Assembly (NCBI GenBank): GCA_003230535.1 | Contig: QIEW01000142.1 | Coordinates: 1-6,311, forward strand | DNA from: a bacterium | Lineage (GTDB): Bacteria; SZUA-182; SZUA-191 | Length of the DNA: 6,311 nt | Direction: 5' to 3' | Shown here: one piece after another, positions 1 through 5,629 of the stretch | Layout: every line of letters begins with the position of its first letter | How positions within the stretch are numbered: the first letter of the stretch is position 1 | Made by a program: the position numbers and the translations under genes | The notes under the pieces: generated by a model | The model's database searches: none | What the model saw: only the letters and a program-made list of their open reading frames with translations | Told to the model about the DNA's origin: nothing

Positions 1-89
1 CCCCCTTGATGGGGGAGGTTAGGTGGGGGTGAAGGGTAACTCAAGAGGTTCCCCCTCCCCTTGATCCCCTCCCACCAGGGGAGGGGGAA
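1..89. repeat. G/C-run palindromic intergenic repeat, cut by the window edge
   Basis: Positions 49-60 (TTCCCCCTCCCC) and 78-89 (GGGGAGGGGGAA) form a perfect 12-bp inverted repeat with a 17-nt loop. Just upstream, CCCCC (1-5) and GGGGG (11-15) pair around TTGAT, and TTGAT recurs in the loop of the larger hairpin (61-65). Alternating C-runs and G-runs of this kind are typical of dispersed non-coding repeats in Desulfobacterota, Nitrospirota and candidate-phylum genomes; the family assignment is from general knowledge. It lies about 50 bp beyond the stop of the receiver-PilZ gene and may help stop its transcript, but no T-run follows the stem in that direction. The element probably continues to the left of the window. 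Confidence 0.6.
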
Positions 90-140
90 AAAGGAAATTC
101 CTTGTATCTATGCGTTCGAGTTAATCTTTTACTCATTGGG

Positions 141-950
141 TTACATTTCCAATGGATGATTATCCCTGTTAATAGCTGAGTATACATAGCGGGCAATTAG
201 GTTTTGAGATTGCTCGCTGGGGTCTTTAAATTTAATTCCCATATATTGCCGGTTGGGATTCCTGCCGGCGCTCTTCCATTTAACCTCGCCATCTATTCTT
301 AAGGTAGGACTGGTAGAAGGAAGAGAAAGTTCTATTCCAATAACCGGCGGGAAGGAGATTTCCTGTTGAGTTTCTAGCATGATACCGGTACAACTGACAT
401 TTCTGGCCCATGCCTTAACCTCACAGAATAGGGGAGGGTGCCCCGCTTTATTTAAAAATAGACATGAGAGGGGAAGATTGACCTTCGCCCGAATATAATC
501 CCGCCGTTCAGAATTCAACAAAATATTCTTTAGTAGCTCTTTCTTAAATGGCAGCCCCACTCTATTCACTCTCTTGTGTGATATCTCTTCTATTAAACTC
601 AACATACTCCTGGGCAGAACCGGTTTAGAAATAAAATATATATCCTTCATACCCTCAATTAAGCTGCTAAGACGCTGGTCTACCTTCGAACCAATACAAA
701 TAATAACTTCCGGCCGCTTCTCTAATCCTTGAATCTCTCTTAACGAGGGTATCTCTGAATCGCTGAGTAGCATATCTCCATCCAGGAGAAGGATATCGGT
801 AGTTATTTCATTAACTTGTTGATATATACCTTCAATATCGGATGTCAAGTTTACATTTACCCCCCACTTGGGCAGTTCCTGAGAGAAAGTTTGAATTAGA
901 TATTCATCCTCACTGACTAACAGTAAATTAACAAGCTCTTTCGATTCCAT
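141..950 (-). CDS. Receiver-PilZ protein (predicted cyclic di-GMP receptor with response-regulator domain)
   Basis: A 269-residue cytoplasmic protein. Residues about 6-125 look like a CheY-type receiver: hydrophobic strand NLLLV, acidic residues E14/D15, predicted phospho-acceptor D57 in DILLLDGDM, and conserved K109-P110 in FISKP. Residues about 148-260 form a PilZ domain with both parts of the cyclic-di-GMP signature: R150-x3-R154 (RDYIR) and N184-x-S-x-x-G189 (NVSCTG), followed by the usual YMGIKF strand (236-241). There is no DNA-binding or enzymatic domain. Family knowledge says PilZ proteins bind cyclic di-GMP and act on partners in motility, secretion or polysaccharide synthesis; the partner here is unknown. 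The ATG at 950 is the first canonical start in this frame and lies six residues before the receiver core, but no good Shine-Dalgarno sequence precedes it. A sigma-54-type promoter lies about 150 bp upstream, and the neighbouring divergent gene encodes a sigma-54 activator, the likely regulator. The receiver acidic pocket is slightly unusual (S-E-D-E rather than D-D), so phosphorylation is plausible but not certain. Confidence 0.9.
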   Translation of the reverse strand: MESKELVNLLLVSEDEYLIQTFSQELPKWGVNVNLTSDIEGIYQQVNEITTDILLLDGDMLLSDSEIPSLREIQGLEKRPEVIICIGSKVDQRLSSLIEGMKDIYFISKPVLPRSMLSLIEEISHKRVNRVGLPFKKELLKNILLNSERRDYIRAKVNLPLSCLFLNKAGHPPLFCEVKAWARNVSCTGIMLETQQEISFPPVIGIELSLPSTSPTLRIDGEVKWKSAGRNPNRQYMGIKFKDPSEQSQNLIARYVYSAINRDNHPLEM

Positions 951-1097
951 TTTATTATTTAGGTCGATAGCAATCTTCTTTTTAAATACAACAAGATGCT
1001 GAGATAAAAGCCGCCGCCGCAGGTGCGCTGAATTCCCGGTGCGTGAAAATAATATTGTTTATGTTTATGTTACGCTAACAAGATGTTGAATAAATGT

Positions 1098-1113
1098 TGC
1101 AAATGTTGTGCCA
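1098..1113 (-). promoter_or_regulatory. Sigma-54 (-24/-12) promoter for the receiver-PilZ gene
   Basis: On the minus strand this reads TGGCACAACATTTGCA. Against the sigma-54 consensus TGGCACG-N4-TTGCA it differs at one base, and it keeps the invariant GG-N10-GC spacing. The predicted start point is near 1087, giving a 5' untranslated region of roughly 137 nt before the ATG at 950. Sigma-54 promoters are silent without an AAA+ activator bound upstream, and such an activator is encoded divergently next door. A perfect TTGCA with exact spacing in an intergenic region facing a gene makes chance unlikely. Confidence 0.85.
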
Positions 1114-1125
1114 TTTATGTTCATA

Positions 1126-1138
1126 GATCAATTTTTTA
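1126..1138 (+). promoter_or_regulatory. IHF-like bend site
   Basis: The sequence GATCAATTTTTTA matches the IHF consensus WATCAA-N4-TTR at every specified position except the first (G instead of A/T). It lies about 39-51 bp upstream of the predicted sigma-54 start point, between the promoter and the candidate enhancer dyad. That is where IHF sites usually sit in sigma-54 promoters to loop the activator onto polymerase. The position strengthens the call; the region is AT-rich, so a chance match remains possible. Confidence 0.4.
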
Positions 1139-1157
1139 TCGATAACCCATCGGTTAC

Positions 1158-1202
1158 ATTCTATATATTGATCTATTATCCATGTAATACTATATATAGA
1201 AT
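1158..1202. promoter_or_regulatory. Long inverted repeat, candidate upstream activator (enhancer) site
   Basis: ATTCTATATAT (1158-1168) and ATATATAGAAT (1192-1202) are perfect 11-bp inverted arms, with a nested TATTA (1174-1178)/TAATA (1185-1189) pair around TCCATG. The centre, near 1180, is about 93 bp upstream of the predicted sigma-54 start, within the usual range for activator binding. The left arm overlaps TTGATCTAT (1168-1176), which is itself the inverse of ATAGATCAA (1123-1131). Binding by the adjacent Fis-type HTH activator is inference. Confidence 0.45.
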
Positions 1203-1269
1203 TAATCGCTGCTGTCATGAGATGATCAGGGGACCGTATTTCCTAATTACATGTAGTTTATAAGCTTAC

Positions 1270-1286
1270 GATATTTATTAAATATC
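1270..1286. promoter_or_regulatory. Palindrome upstream of the activator promoter, possible operator
   Basis: GATATTT-ATT-AAATATC is a perfect 7-bp inverted repeat with a 3-bp spacer. It ends 22 bp before the -35 box of the plus-strand promoter, centred near -66. It could be an operator for the activator gene, perhaps autoregulatory. AT-rich sequence makes short palindromes common, so this is tentative. Confidence 0.3.
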
Positions 1287-1308
1287 ATAAAATTTTTATT
1301 ACTATCTA

Positions 1309-1337
1309 TTGACAAACAAGCCACTTTAATTTATTAT
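1309..1337 (+). promoter_or_regulatory. Sigma-70-type promoter for the activator gene
   Basis: A perfect -35 box TTGACA (1309-1314) is followed after 17 bp by TATTAT (1332-1337), five of six matches to TATAAT. The perfect TATAAT at 1335-1340 is 20 bp away and less well placed. Transcription would start near 1344 and run towards the sigma-54 activator, leaving an unusually long leader of about 460 nt. Confidence 0.55.
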
Positions 1338-1466
1338 AATCAGCAGTGGATTCAGGGAAATATACTGGTTATTTTTTGCATTATTATAAGTGATAAGTAT
1401 TGTTATTAATGAATTAGTCTCAGTGGGTTAGTTTTTTAGCCCGAATAATTCGGGATCATAAACACG

Positions 1467-1498
1467 CTCCCGCTGGTCGCTTCCATAACGGGAGTTTT
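1467..1498 (+). terminator. Terminator-like hairpin in the activator leader
   Basis: CTCCCG (1467-1472) pairs with CGGGAG (1489-1494), 16-nt loop, followed directly by TTTT. It lies between the sigma-70-type promoter and the activator gene, so it could stop or attenuate transcripts from that promoter. The stem is short and the T-run only four bases, so a structural or repeat-derived role is also possible. Confidence 0.3.
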
Positions 1499-1641
1499 CG
1501 GTGATTTGTATGAGCCATTTTGTTTTTTGAACTAGCTGTATTTAAATAACATCATCACTGTTTGCCTTGTATTTATGAATAATCAGGGTTAGAGAGAAAC
1601 TGTATAATAGATATTATGAAGAAACATATTAGATATGAAGA

Positions 1642-1788
1642 ATGATGCTTTTATGTATCGAAGCGGGCGAAAGTGCTTTTGCTTATGAGGTTTGTTTGCT
1701 TTTTGGCAATATTAGGTAGCATATTGATGTTTATTCATGCAGCCAAGGCTTTTCTATCGTCCAAATTGGCTGGGGCGGCAGGTTGTAA
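1642..1788 (+). pseudogene. Possible decayed N-terminal receiver domain fragment
   Basis: Starting at tandem ATGs (1642, 1645), this frame gives MMLLCIEAGESAFAYEV, then LLFGNIR, a TAG stop (1717-1719), HIDVYSCSQGFSIVQ and a TAA (1786-1788). The pattern resembles the first 45 residues of a response-regulator receiver: strand plus acidic turn (LLCIEAGES where LLLIEDDES would be usual), helix 1, then strand 2 (HIDVYSC). NtrC-family activators normally carry such a domain just before their AAA+ domain, and an activator lacking one starts 17 bp downstream in another frame. If right, the receiver was lost by an internal stop and a large deletion, freeing the AAA+ module. The resemblance rests on eye alignment only. 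A competing frame (1685-1792) encodes a 35-residue signal-peptide-like sequence. Confidence 0.3.
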
Positions 1789-1804
1789 CTAATTACAAAC
1801 AATA

Positions 1805-2836
1805 ATGGCTAAGCATTCGGGAAAATTGGAAAATATTAAAGGACTTACCTTCAATGGCGGGTTTATCGTGGGCCAAAGCGAGAAGTTGAGAAGAATTTTC
1901 CAGCTCATTGAAATGGTAGCTAAGACAGAAGCGACCGTTTTGGTGGAGGGAGAGACTGGAACCGGAAAAGAGCTGGTGGCCAATGCTATTCACTATAAAA
2001 GTCTCCGTTCTAAGAACCCTTTTTATAGAGTCAATTGTGCCGCCATCTCGGAAACCTTGTTAGGAAGTGAGTTCTTCGGTCACCTGAAAGGATCTTTTAC
2101 CGGCGCCTGGGAAGATAAAAAGGGGGTTTTTGAGTTAGCTAACACGGGCAGTCTCTTATTGGATGAGATTGGCAATCTGTCTTTATTGGGCCAGGCCAAG
2201 CTCTTAAGAGTCCTTCAGGAGCGTGAGGTGGCGCCGGTAGGAGGAACAAAACCAATAAAAATTGATGTGCGCGTGATCGTGACCACAAATATATTTTTAG
2301 GCGATGCTATCAAAAAGAGGGAATTTAGGGAGGATTTGTTTTATCGCTTAAAAGTATTTTCTCTTACTATGCCGCCTTTGAGGGAAATTAAGGAAGATGT
2401 TCCCATAATAGCGGAGTATTTTATGAAGAAATACGCCCAAAAATACAAAAAAAACATTAGCGGTTTTTCCAAGGAAGCTATAGATTGCTTGTCTCAGTAC
2501 GATTGGCCGGGGAATGTCAGGGAATTAACAAACATTGTAGAGCGGGCGGTGGTGATGGAAGACCTGGATATTATCCAACTCCCTCATCTGCCGGCCGAGC
2601 TGTTCTCTGCCAAAGGAAGGGACCATCCTGCGGAGGAGGGTTTTAACCTGAAAAGCAGATTAAAATTGCTGGAGCGTCAACTTATTGTAAAATCTTTAAA
2701 TAAGGCCCATTGGAAAAAAAAGGCTGCTTGCGAACTTCTTGGAATTGATCAGAGAAACCTCAATTATTTTTTAAAGAAGCACCATATTACCGATCCTATT
2801 ACCCGGTTGAGCAAACGAGGGCCAAAAATAGCATGA
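1805..2836 (+). CDS. Sigma-54-dependent transcriptional activator (AAA+ and Fis-type HTH, no sensory domain)
   Basis: A 343-residue enhancer-binding protein that uses ATP hydrolysis to open sigma-54 polymerase promoters. AAA+ domain, about residues 20-260: Walker A GETGTGKE (49-56), sigma-54 contact loop GSFTGA (96-101), Walker B LLLDE (117-121), arginine fingers R175 and R181 in FREDLFYRL, and sensor II WPGNVREL (234-241). A Fis-type helix-turn-helix closes the protein (about 285-328; AACELLGIDQRNLNYFLKK). The sigma-54 loop is GSFTGA rather than GAFTGA, a conservative change. There is no N-terminal receiver, PAS or GAF domain, as in PspF, so activity may be constitutive or controlled by a partner protein. 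The ATG at 1805 is the first start after an in-frame stop at 1790; no clear ribosome binding site precedes it. The gene is divergent from a PilZ gene with a sigma-54 promoter, its most likely target. It may be a shortened NtrC-type regulator (see the fragment at 1642-1788). Confidence 0.95.
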   Translation: MAKHSGKLENIKGLTFNGGFIVGQSEKLRRIFQLIEMVAKTEATVLVEGETGTGKELVANAIHYKSLRSKNPFYRVNCAAISETLLGSEFFGHLKGSFTGAWEDKKGVFELANTGSLLLDEIGNLSLLGQAKLLRVLQEREVAPVGGTKPIKIDVRVIVTTNIFLGDAIKKREFREDLFYRLKVFSLTMPPLREIKEDVPIIAEYFMKKYAQKYKKNISGFSKEAIDCLSQYDWPGNVRELTNIVERAVVMEDLDIIQLPHLPAELFSAKGRDHPAEEGFNLKSRLKLLERQLIVKSLNKAHWKKKAACELLGIDQRNLNYFLKKHHITDPITRLSKRGPKIA

Positions 2837-2860
2837 TATAGTGTCATGTCAACTATAAAA

Positions 2861-2927
2861 TGTCATTCCGGACTTGATCCGGAATCCAGAAACAAAACTA
2901 TGGATTCCCGCTTCTGCGGGAATGACA
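2861..2927. repeat. Palindromic dispersed repeat, 67 bp, dRS3-like arm
   Basis: The ends TGTCATTCC (2861-2869) and GGAATGACA (2919-2927) are perfect inverted 9-mers. An inner pair, GGAATCCA (2881-2888) and TGGATTCC (2901-2908), is also perfect. The element thus folds as two hairpins: ATTCCGG-N7-CCGGAAT and ATTCCC-GCTTCTGC-GGGAAT. The second fits the ATTCCC-N8-GGGAAT form of Neisseria dRS3-type repeats, which are found widely in bacteria. A related copy lies at 5949-6027. Confidence 0.75.
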
Positions 2928-3003
2928 AGCAGGAAACTATCCAACATATTAGAGTTAACATAACAATAGAATGGAATGGATCGAACTGACTTTTTCAACT
3001 TCA

Positions 3004-3123
3004 GGTGGTGTCAGATTCAGGAAACCTGCCACCCTCCCCTAATGGCTGTCAGGTCTGAGGACCCGACAGCACAAGAGGGGGGGGAACCCCTTGTCTCCCT
3101 CATAGGACATGAGAGGCTCTCTC
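3004..3123. repeat. Series of adjacent hairpins
   Basis: Four stem-loops follow each other. GGTGG/CCACC with inner CAGG-AAA-CCTG spans 3004-3033. GCTGTC-a-GGTC-TGAG-GACC-c-GACAGC spans 3045-3070, with one mismatch. ACAAG/CTTGT enclosing a run of eight Gs and facing Cs spans 3071-3094. GAGAG-GCT-CTCTC spans 3111-3123. The dense packing and G/C-runs suggest one compound intergenic repeat rather than independent sites. No function is evident beyond possible transcript ending or RNA stabilisation. Confidence 0.5.
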
Positions 3124-3132
3124 TAAGCTATC

Positions 3133-3157
3133 TCCCCCTTTGACAAAGGGGGATTTT
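3133..3157 (+). terminator. Intrinsic terminator (plus strand)
   Basis: TCCCCCTTT (3133-3141) and AAAGGGGGA (3145-3153) form a perfect 9-bp stem with a GAC loop, followed by TTTT. It would stop transcripts coming from the activator gene, about 300 nt downstream of its stop, before they run into the convergent gene. The same sequence is a common dispersed repeat, so it may have been recruited as a terminator. Confidence 0.6.
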
Positions 3158-3162
3158 CATCG

Positions 3163-3180
3163 CCACAAATAGGTTTGTGG
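3163..3180. other. Perfect hairpin near the 3' end of the exported-protein gene
   Basis: CCACAAA-TAGG-TTTGTGG is a perfect 7-bp stem with a 4-nt loop, about 80 nt beyond the stop of the minus-strand gene. There is no T-run directly after it on the minus strand, so it is at best a weak terminator or an RNA 3' end protector. Confidence 0.35.
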
Positions 3181-3261
3181 TATCTCATATTGGTTCTATG
3201 AGCAAATTGGCACAAAAAGTATCAGCGACTTTAACAGTATACGATAACTCTGGCGCATCGC

Positions 3262-5004
3262 CTATTCAGCCTGAGCATCTGATGGGAGGAGATCGTAAAG
3301 TCCCAAAGTGTAAGTCCAACTTACCGGAGCCATGGAATTGCCGGCCAAATCGTCGGCATTGACAGTTACGGTAATCTCCTCGGGATAACGCTTAAGGGAA
3401 GGCAGGAAACAGCTCAGTTGGTAGGCAAAGGGGGTGCCGGTGATCTGAGTAGGTGATACCTTGTAACTATTATTTAAGGTGAACTTGATGGAGAAAAGAT
3501 CAACCCCACTTTCCTCGTCAAGTAACATTACAGAAATGGGAGTGTCAACAGTAATATTTGTTGCTTCGGGAGCGGGGGTAAGGTAAGTTGCCTCGGGTGG
3601 AGTAAGATCAGGAGATGCCAACTCTTCTAAAGGTACTATCTCAATGGCGGCCATTTGTGGCAAATCTTGCTTTGGGGTAAACTCCAGGTTTAGTCGTCCA
3701 TCGCTTACGCTGGTAATAAGCCCGATATCGGCGGCATAATCGCGGCCAAATCTTCTATAAATATCTAAATTGCGCACAATTACTTTATCTTCCATCGTAA
3801 TCCCGAATACCCGCATTCTCGGTTCCTCAAAAGTTATCTCGGCGAAATGGAAGATTACCAAGTAGTTTCCATTGGATACATCAAAGATATACTCTTGTAA
3901 GCCATGGCGCTGATCTTGATAGAGAGGGTCATCGGCGGTATTATTTATTTCAGCTGAAAAGCTGACAGCGATACCGCCTATATATCCCCAGTTATTTCCC
4001 TGTCCATAGCTTTGATCCATGAGCCATGTATCCCCGTCTGTATCCTGATACTCATTACCCCCAATATTTATCCGCAACCATTCCGCTTCCCTAATCCGGC
4101 TTTGAGTGGTGAAATGATAACTGTAATCTAATATATGAGGAGGCGTAACCCTGTCCCGGGCAATGATATTAACCTGTACTGCCCGATTATATCCCCACCC
4201 GCCGGAAGGATAATAAGTTATGGCATATGAAGCGGGGGCGCCGCTTACCTCGGGAGTTACTTCGGTACCATCTATTTTCAAGATAATGGAAGATAAATCC
4301 ATACCGCTTTCCTTGTCTGTTAATGATACATAGATTCCTGCATTAGGGAATACACCCTCCTCGTTGGGAGTTGGAGACATACTATTGACTACCGGTGGGG
4401 TTAGGTCAATGATATACTCCTCCCTTTTTACCTCCTCCATATTACCTGCCGGATCTACAGCAAAAAATTGGAGCACGGTGGTAGTGGAGACAGAGATAGG
4501 TTGTGCGTAGATCGGCGAGGCAAGGGTGGGGGCGGTCCCATCCGCCGTAAAATAGATGGCGGCTTCCTCGTCGGCGCCCAAGACAACCGTTTGCTCTTGG
4601 CTATAGGCGCCACCTATAGGAGCAGCGCTGGTATTAGGCGTCTTTGTATCCAGGATCACAGATTTGCTTATTTCCACCATAGACCAATTGTCAACCGTAT
4701 CTTTGTATTTGGCATAGATATACTTAACTCCGTCCTCGGGGGTTCCTCCATAGGAAGCCAGATCCCAATTGGCCTTGACCTCAGAATAAGGTTCAGGCGG
4801 ACTCCAATTGAGATTGTTACCGCTAAAACTCATCTCTCCGTCAGGCGTCATTCCCGCGCCAGTATCAGTAGCCGAAAGATTTAATGTAACAAATCTGGAG
4901 CGGCTATGCTCCGCTGCTCCCCAGCACCTGCCGGTTAATAATGAAAATACCGCAAACAATACCAAACAAATGCTCTTGCTGACAACTTTAAAGAATAATT
5001 TCAT
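3262..5004 (-). CDS. Exported multi-domain protein with Ig-like, chitobiase-C-like and malectin-like domains
   Basis: A 580-residue protein predicted to be exported. Residues 1-30 are a Sec signal peptide: lysines at 2, 6 and 10, hydrophobic 11-24, likely cleavage after W-G-A (about residue 30). Domains in order: an Ig-like module (about 38-120; MSFSGNNLNWS and VKYIYAKYKDTVDNWS), a chitobiase/hexosaminidase C-terminal-like module (about 126-200; YFTADGTAPT), Ig-like module A (about 201-300), a malectin-like carbohydrate-binding module (about 308-460; RINIGGNEYQDTDGDTW and FHFAEI), and Ig-like module B (about 468-567). Modules A and B are internal repeats sharing DLTPP, (D/E)ESG(M/V)DL and SI. 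No enzymatic, anchoring or sorting domain is present, so it may be a secreted adhesin-like or polysaccharide-binding component. The mature protein starts within the first Ig-like module, which lacks the usual opening strand (TPP...), suggesting recombination or 5' trimming. A GAGAGG ribosome binding site supports the ATG at 5004. It is convergent with the activator gene and stands alone. Confidence 0.88.
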   Translation of the reverse strand: MKLFFKVVSKSICLVLFAVFSLLTGRCWGAAEHSRSRFVTLNLSATDTGAGMTPDGEMSFSGNNLNWSPPEPYSEVKANWDLASYGGTPEDGVKYIYAKYKDTVDNWSMVEISKSVILDTKTPNTSAAPIGGAYSQEQTVVLGADEEAAIYFTADGTAPTLASPIYAQPISVSTTTVLQFFAVDPAGNMEEVKREEYIIDLTPPVVNSMSPTPNEEGVFPNAGIYVSLTDKESGMDLSSIILKIDGTEVTPEVSGAPASYAITYYPSGGWGYNRAVQVNIIARDRVTPPHILDYSYHFTTQSRIREAEWLRINIGGNEYQDTDGDTWLMDQSYGQGNNWGYIGGIAVSFSAEINNTADDPLYQDQRHGLQEYIFDVSNGNYLVIFHFAEITFEEPRMRVFGITMEDKVIVRNLDIYRRFGRDYAADIGLITSVSDGRLNLEFTPKQDLPQMAAIEIVPLEELASPDLTPPEATYLTPAPEATNITVDTPISVMLLDEESGVDLFSIKFTLNNSYKVSPTQITGTPFAYQLSCFLPSLKRYPEEITVTVNADDLAGNSMAPVSWTYTLGLYDLLPSDAQAE

Positions 5005-5012
5005 CTAGTTAA

Positions 5013-5018
5013 CCTCTC
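5013..5018 (-). promoter_or_regulatory. Ribosome binding site of the exported-protein gene
   Basis: On the minus strand GAGAGG lies 8 nt before the ATG at 5004, a proper Shine-Dalgarno spacing. It fixes the start codon and so the signal peptide. Confidence 0.75.
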
Positions 5019-5355
5019 TATCCTCTCCTGTATTTATCTATGACGTTGATATGGGATAATAAAATGATAGGTTAATAGAGCAAATTTTATGCCAGTTGCT
5101 TATCGAGTAAATTACAGGTTTTTACTTGTTGAATTTCCTTAACAATTAATAATTCTCCTTCAATGTCGCGAATATTTTATAACCTGGGATAATTCCACCG
5201 TTTATAAAACTATTAGCAGAGGAAGTATAAATCTATCAGCTAATTAGCATGACAAACACTCTTTGCTTTTTAACTAATTGAGAATGTGAAACATTTGAAT
5301 GGTACTAACCAGCTTGTAGCTGTATAATGTCAATATATTCAGCATAATAAGTCGA

Positions 5356-5431
5356 CATAAGCCGTCAGAGGTTTATGCTCTATAAAAATATACAGGAAAG
5401 GGAGATAATACCGGTTCGGGTATATTTTCCT
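5356..5431 (+). other. Tandem hairpins, possible structured RNA
   Basis: CATAAGCC (5356-5363) pairs with GGTTTATG (5370-5377) around GTCAGA, with one G-U pair. Next, AGGAAA (5394-5399) pairs with TTTCCT (5426-5431), enclosing ATACC (5408-5412)/GGTAT (5419-5423). The sequence matches no RNA family I recognise, and neither promoter nor terminator is convincing. Confidence 0.25.
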
Positions 5432-5599
5432 TTACATGGCTGGTTGAGATGAAGATGGCGAAGCGTTTGGGGAGGCAAATAGCGGTCATGCTTTGAAGCA
5501 CAGCAGCAGGATTTGGATAACCATTATAGTGTCGCCGAGATGGAATATTTTCCTTGAGGTTGGAAGTTTCTTCGGAGGGTGGTTTTCACCAGAGAGAAG

Positions 5600-5629
5600 A
5601 CCGTTGAGGATATGGGGCAGATGTGTTTA
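5600..5629. repeat. 30-bp direct repeat, copy 1
   Basis: This matches 5816-5845 at 28 of 30 positions, beginning ACCGTTGAGGAT and ending GATGTGTTTA. On the minus strand it lies in an open stretch (5643 down to 5524) reading DKHICPISSTVFSLV without a proper start codon. It may be the remains of a coding sequence that was partly duplicated. The family is not recognised. Confidence 0.6.

Larger units (their letters stand above)
951..1641. other. Divergent regulatory region between the PilZ and activator genes
   Basis: No convincing gene is visible in these roughly 700 AT-rich bases. The left half is the 5' untranslated region of the PilZ gene (951-1087) with a short GC-rich patch (GCCGCCGCCGC at 1010-1020). 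The middle (1090-1340) holds the promoters and dyads listed separately. The right part (1345-1641) would be an untranslated leader of the activator gene; it contains the perfect hairpin CCCGAA-TAA-TTCGGG (1440-1454), a second hairpin at 1467-1494, and a TATAAT (1603-1608) with no matching -35 box. Confidence 0.6.
2837..3261. other. Convergent spacer rich in hairpins
   Basis: This spacer separates the 3' ends of two converging genes and has no credible coding sequence. It begins with a TATAGT/ACTATA inverted repeat (2837-2842, 2852-2857) right after the activator stop. It then holds a 67-bp palindromic element, a run of back-to-back hairpins (3004-3123), a strong terminator (3133-3157) and one more hairpin (3163-3180). 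About half of the spacer can fold. Confidence 0.7.
5005..5593. other. Region upstream of the exported-protein gene, no convincing gene
   Basis: This AT-rich stretch must hold the promoter of the minus-strand gene, but no good -35/-10 pair is visible facing it. The plus-strand TATAAT at 5323-5328 has no matching -35 box. Two hairpins (5356-5377 and 5394-5431) lie downstream of it. From about 5450 the base composition becomes more coding-like, with short open stretches on both strands but no start and ribosome site that fit together. Confidence 0.5.

Noticed and set aside
1367-1379. GG...TTGC resembling a plus-strand sigma-54 promoter before the activator
   Set aside because: The spacing is GG-N9-GC rather than the invariant N10, and the -24 box lacks CAC.
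1685-1792. 35-codon frame resembling a signal peptide (MRFVCFLAILGSILMF...)
   Set aside because: No ribosome binding site, only about 12 residues after the hydrophobic stretch, and it overlaps a competing receiver-like frame. T-rich DNA often yields hydrophobic peptides by chance, although a tiny secreted peptide cannot be excluded.
3177-3362. 61-codon plus-strand open frame
   Set aside because: Overlaps the 3' end of the minus-strand exported-protein gene, has no ribosome site and no recognisable features.
4468-4884. 138-codon plus-strand open frame inside the exported-protein gene
   Set aside because: Antisense shadow of a gene with clear domains and signal peptide; its translation is arginine- and glycine-rich with no recognisable domain.
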